A stretch of 16,907 nucleotides of DNA. It comes from CAZWIT01 sp964533435 (GTDB lineage: Bacteria; Patescibacteriota; Patescibacteriia; UBA1558; GWA2-36-10). The notes below the pieces were generated by a model. The model ran no database searches, was not told the DNA's origin, and was given only the letters and a program-made list of their open reading frames with translations. The stretch lies in assembly GCA_964533435.1 (NCBI GenBank), contig CAZHLU010000014.1, positions 1 to 16,907 of the forward strand, written 5' to 3'. Positions 14,310 to 16,907 of the stretch are shown piece after piece (within the stretch, counting starts at the first letter, position 1; every line of letters begins with the position of its first letter). Made by a program: the position numbers and the translations under genes.

Positions 14310-14576
14310 TCAATAGCGACGCATCAATAAAGCCCCGGCTATTAAGACAATGATACCAAAATAAAATAATGGTCTACGGAATATCATGTCTTCCCCGCCC
14401 CATTCACCAAAAACACTAGCAATAAAGCCACCGATCAACAAAGTAGCAAGTAACCAATTAAACACTGGGATCAGACCAAGATAGCTTAACAATATTAAGA
14501 TAAATATCGTAAAATAAATAACAAATATTGTTTTCAGCTTAAGAGTAACAAAACCATCTTCAACAGTGACCCACAC
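14310..14576 (-). CDS. small three-helix membrane protein, 88 aa
   Basis: No family recognised. I chose the GTG at 14576 because AGGAGG at 14589-14584 lies exactly 7 bases upstream. The frame is open further, to a TTG at 14606, but that start has no such site and would place the Shine-Dalgarno inside the gene. The protein begins MWVTVEDGFVTLKLK, then has helices at about 17-35, 38-54 and 68-84, and ends LLMRRY. The loop near 55-66 reads GEWGGEDMIFRR. A canonical Shine-Dalgarno is rare here and shared only with the next gene upstream. It has its own promoter (14628-14656) and terminator (14275-14302). Confidence 0.72.
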   Translation of the reverse strand: MWVTVEDGFVTLKLKTIFVIYFTIFILILLSYLGLIPVFNWLLATLLIGGFIASVFGEWGGEDMIFRRPLFYFGIIVLIAGALLMRRY

Positions 14577-14627
14577 GAGTTTTCCTCCTGAAAACGCCGC
14601 TAACAAGGTACCGGGAAAAACAAGCCA

Positions 14628-14656
14628 AGTTTACAAAAAATAACTTAAATAGTCAA
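14628..14656 (-). promoter_or_regulatory. promoter for the 88-aa membrane protein gene
   Basis: On the minus strand TTGACT (14656-14651) and TAAACT (14633-14628) are 17 bases apart, 5 of 6 and 4 of 6 matches. Start near 14621 would give a leader of about 45 bases carrying the AGGAGG site. Confidence 0.55.
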
Positions 14657-14660
14657 TAAA

Positions 14661-14686
14661 TAAAAAGGGCTCGGCCAGCCGAACCC
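14661..14686 (-). terminator. strong GC-rich terminator after the 75-aa gene
   Basis: GGGCTCGGC at 14667-14675 pairs with GCCGAACCC at 14678-14686 (one wobble on the minus strand), and the minus-strand transcript continues with TTTTTATTTATT. It lies 8 bases past the stop at 14695. Confidence 0.92.
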
Positions 14687-14694
14687 AATAATGC

Positions 14695-14922
14695 CTAGGC
14701 AGACATATTTCTTACTAGACGCACTGCTTTTTCCGTTGCTTGATATTTAAGCAAATAAACACCGCGCCCCCAAACAATATAGGGAGTAACAAAACCTTTT
14801 TTAAGCAAAGACTGAGCTACACCCCTAGGCACAAAAGTTGAACTAGGGCTTAATACAGTACTGCGCAAATATGATAATTGTGTAGGAGTCAAATTCGGTT
14901 TACGCTTTGCTTTACTTTTCAT
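14695..14922 (-). CDS. small basic protein, 75 aa, unknown
   Basis: No confident family. The N-terminus is strongly basic (MKSKAKRKPNL). The middle, TPTQLSYLRSTVL then PRGVAQSLLKKGFV, reads like a helix-turn-helix-sized helical unit followed by a beta segment (TPYIVWGRGVYLLKY) and a closing helix (TEKAVRLVRNMSA). This resembles a compact winged-helix DNA-binding fold, but that is only an inference from the pattern. AAGGAG at 14936-14931 lies 8 bases before the ATG, a good Shine-Dalgarno, unusual here. A possible weak promoter (TTGCGT, 17 bases, TAGAAA with TGn) lies upstream near 14970-15000. The gene ends at a strong terminator and stands alone. Confidence 0.68.
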   Translation of the reverse strand: MKSKAKRKPNLTPTQLSYLRSTVLSPSSTFVPRGVAQSLLKKGFVTPYIVWGRGVYLLKYQATEKAVRLVRNMSA

Positions 14923-15005
14923 TGCCTAAGCTCCTTGGACTTCAAAAGGACTACTATGGGGACGGCAATATTTCTAACATATTTTAAAAAATTACGCAAC
15001 AAAAA

Positions 15006-15036
15006 GAAAAACCGCGCCGCATAAAATGCGGCGCGG
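15006..15036 (-). terminator. strong terminator after uvrA
   Basis: CCGCGCCGCA at 15012-15021 and TGCGGCGCGG at 15027-15036 form a perfect 10-base GC-rich stem around TAAAA. The minus-strand transcript then reads TTTTTCTTTTTG. It lies 11 bases past the uvrA stop at 15048. Confidence 0.95.
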
Positions 15037-15047
15037 GATTAAATAAT

Positions 15048-16907
15048 TTATTTTTCTTGGGCAAACATTTTAGCTAAATATTGACCGGTAAAACTATTCT
15101 TTACTTTAGCCACCTGCCTAGGCGTACCTTCAGCTACCAAATAGCCACCCTTATCGCCACCTTCAGGACCCAAATCTATAATCCAATCAGAACTTTTAAT
15201 AACATCTAAATTATGTTCAATCACTAAAATAGTATTTCCTTTATCAACTAAGCGATGTAAAACTTCTAATAATCTTTTAACATCATCAAAATGTAAGCCT
15301 GTAGTTGGTTCGTCTAAAATATACAAAGTCTTACCAGAAGAACGACGAGAAAGTTCGGAAGCCAATTTTATACGTTGAGCCTCACCACCAGATAAGGTGG
15401 TGGCAGATTGACCAAGTTGAATATAGCCCAAACCGACATCATATAAAGTTTTGAGCTTATTATAAATATTAGGTATGTTAGCAAAAAAATGCATTGCCTC
15501 TTCTACGGTCATACGTAAAACTTCGGCAATATTTTTACTCTTATAATGAATTTCTAAAGCTTCAGCATTATAGCGCTGACCATGACACTCTTTACACTCG
15601 ACATAAACATTAGGTAAAAAATTCATTTCAATTTTAATTACACCATCACCCTGACAAGCTTCACAACGACCGCCTTTGACATTAAAAGAAAAACGACCAG
15701 CCTGATAACCACGGATCTTAGCTTCGGGCACGACTGCAAATAAATCTCTAATATAGGTAAACACTCCAGTATAGGTAGCTGGATTGGAGCGTGGCGTACG
15801 GCCAATCGGCGACTGATCAATATCAATTACCTTATCAATATACTCTAAACCCTTAATAGCCTTGTGGGCACCAGGATTATCCTTAGAACGATAAAAATGT
15901 TTAGTTAAAGACTTAGCTAAAATCTCAGTCATCAAGGTAGATTTACCAGAACCAGAAACTCCAGTGATACTAATAAATTTACCCAAAGGAAAATTAACAT
16001 CAATATCTTTTAGATTAAATTCTTTGGCACCCAAAACTGATAAAAACTTACCATTACCAGCACGTTGTTTTTTTGGCACTGGAATAGATTTAGTACCGGC
16101 TAAATATTGACCGGTTAAAGAATTTTTATTTTTCTTGATTGCCATTGGCGTACCTTCGGCAACAACCTTGCCGCCGTGTTTACCAGCACCAGGGCCAATA
16201 TCAATTACTTGATCCGCTGCTAAAATTGTTTCTTCGTCGTGCTCTACAACAATTACGGTATTACCTAAATCACGTAAATCTTTTAGAGTCTGTATTAAGC
16301 GATCATTATCACGTTGATGTAAACCAATAGAAGGCTCATCTAATATATACAAAACACCAGTTAAGGATGAGCCAATTTGAGTAGCTAGTCTTATTCTTTG
16401 CGCTTCACCACCAGATAAAGTATTGGCTGCTCGATCTAGAGTCAAATAGTCTAAACCAACATTGCGCATAAAATTTAAACGCTCTTTGATTTCTTTAATA
16501 ATTTGTTTAGCAATAATAAGCTCCCGTTCATTTAAAACTTTAGGTAGTTTTTTGAAAAACTCTTGGCAATCTAAAATATTAAAGTTAGATACTTCAGCAA
16601 TATTTTTAGCATCTATTCTAATGCTCAAAACTTCTGGTTTTAAACGCTTACCCTTGCACTCTTCACAAGGATCAATACGCATATAACGCTCAATCTCTCC
16701 GCGAATATAATCTGAATCCGTTTCTTTATAGCGTCTTTCCAAATTAGGAATTACACCTTCAAAAACCGGACTATAGTTACCAGAAAATCTTTCGGTAGAA
16801 AAATTCAAATTATACCTAGTGTCCCCAGTACCATTTAAAATAATATCTAAATGTTTTTTTGATAATTTAGCAATGGGTGTACGCGTAGAAAAACCTTGTT
16901 CTTTAGC
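15048..16907 (-). CDS. uvrA: excinuclease ABC subunit A (5' end beyond the window)
   Basis: The frame is open to the window edge at 16907, so the true start is outside. An internal TTG at 16808 is not the start, because the 33 residues before it (STRTPIAKLSKKH ... GTGDTRYN) match UvrA. The visible 619 residues are the C-terminal two thirds of a protein usually about 940 long. They contain, in visible numbering, CEEC near 81-84; signature LSGGEAQ near 164-170 and Walker B ILDEPS near 187-192 of the first ATPase; Walker A TGVSGSGKST near 315-324; the zinc finger CEAC ... CKEC at 415-441; and the second signature and ILDEPTTG near 505-537. UvrA2 finds bulky DNA lesions and loads UvrB for nucleotide excision repair. 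All motifs seen are intact. Confidence 0.98.
   Translation of the reverse strand, partial: AKEQGFSTRTPIAKLSKKHLDIILNGTGDTRYNLNFSTERFSGNYSPVFEGVIPNLERRYKETDSDYIRGEIERYMRIDPCEECKGKRLKPEVLSIRIDAKNIAEVSNFNILDCQEFFKKLPKVLNERELIIAKQIIKEIKERLNFMRNVGLDYLTLDRAANTLSGGEAQRIRLATQIGSSLTGVLYILDEPSIGLHQRDNDRLIQTLKDLRDLGNTVIVVEHDEETILAADQVIDIGPGAGKHGGKVVAEGTPMAIKKNKNSLTGQYLAGTKSIPVPKKQRAGNGKFLSVLGAKEFNLKDIDVNFPLGKFISITGVSGSGKSTLMTEILAKSLTKHFYRSKDNPGAHKAIKGLEYIDKVIDIDQSPIGRTPRSNPATYTGVFTYIRDLFAVVPEAKIRGYQAGRFSFNVKGGRCEACQGDGVIKIEMNFLPNVYVECKECHGQRYNAEALEIHYKSKNIAEVLRMTVEEAMHFFANIPNIYNKLKTLYDVGLGYIQLGQSATTLSGGEAQRIKLASELSRRSSGKTLYILDEPTTGLHFDDVKRLLEVLHRLVDKGNTILVIEHNLDVIKSSDWIIDLGPEGGDKGGYLVAEGTPRQVAKVKNSFTGQYLAKMFAQEK

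Noticed and set aside
14577..14606. TTG start for the small membrane protein, adding 10 residues
   Set aside because: A canonical AGGAGG lies 7 bases before the GTG at 14576 and would be inside the gene if the TTG were used.
16806..16808. TTG as the start of uvrA
   Set aside because: The frame continues upstream to the window edge with residues that match the UvrA family, so the gene is cut by the window, not started here.

Overview
The window is a stretch of AT-rich bacterial chromosome with very short intergenic gaps. The likely source is a member of the Candidate Phyla Radiation (Patescibacteria). This is inferred from the low GC, the near absence of Shine-Dalgarno sequences, a large secreted dockerin/CARDB/fibronectin-like surface protein, and a winged-helix plus nucleotidyltransferase protein beside an O-antigen-ligase-like protein. 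No 16S or other placing marker is present, so the phylum is not proven. Standard stop codons fit all genes; there is no sign of UGA recoding. No tRNA, rRNA or CRISPR was seen, and no gap of 300 bases or more lacks a gene.

Layout. (1) 1-1729, plus strand: the end of a flavodoxin-fold NAD(P)H:quinone reductase, an unrecognised 143-aa protein, a DedA membrane protein and a terminator. (2) 1732-3972, plus strand: a perfect consensus sigma-70-type promoter drives a two-gene unit, a membrane ferric-reductase-like flavocytochrome followed by a membrane-anchored protein with two cytochrome b5 domains. Together they look like a route carrying electrons from cytosolic NAD(P)H to the outside of the membrane. 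The unit ends at a symmetric terminator shared with the converging minus-strand operon. (3) 7548-3978, minus strand: a nearly leaderless transcript encoding two small membrane proteins, PEP synthase and the MscL channel. (4) 9698-7592, minus strand: a single secreted multi-domain protein with two calcium-binding dockerin-like modules. (5) 11992-9705, minus strand: the groES-groEL heat-shock operon with a perfect CIRCE operator overlapping its promoter. Two intergenic insert-like elements sit inside it: an approximately 141-bp TA-flanked inverted-repeat element in the groES leader, and a GC-rich 68-bp inverted-repeat element between groES and groEL. (6) 14267-12003, minus strand: nucleotidyltransferase plus O-antigen-ligase-like protein, overlapping by 8 bases, from a promoter that predicts a leaderless mRNA. 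(7) 14936-14275, minus strand: two small genes that, unlike everything around them, have good Shine-Dalgarno sites and strong terminators. (8) 16907-15001, minus strand: the C-terminal two thirds of uvrA and its terminator.

The most interesting parts are the groES leader, where one 5' segment can pair with either of two downstream copies of the same six-base motif and which also holds a 19-codon open frame, and the flavocytochrome/di-heme b5 pair. Neither proves a new system. The first is the best candidate for an undescribed regulatory or mobile element.
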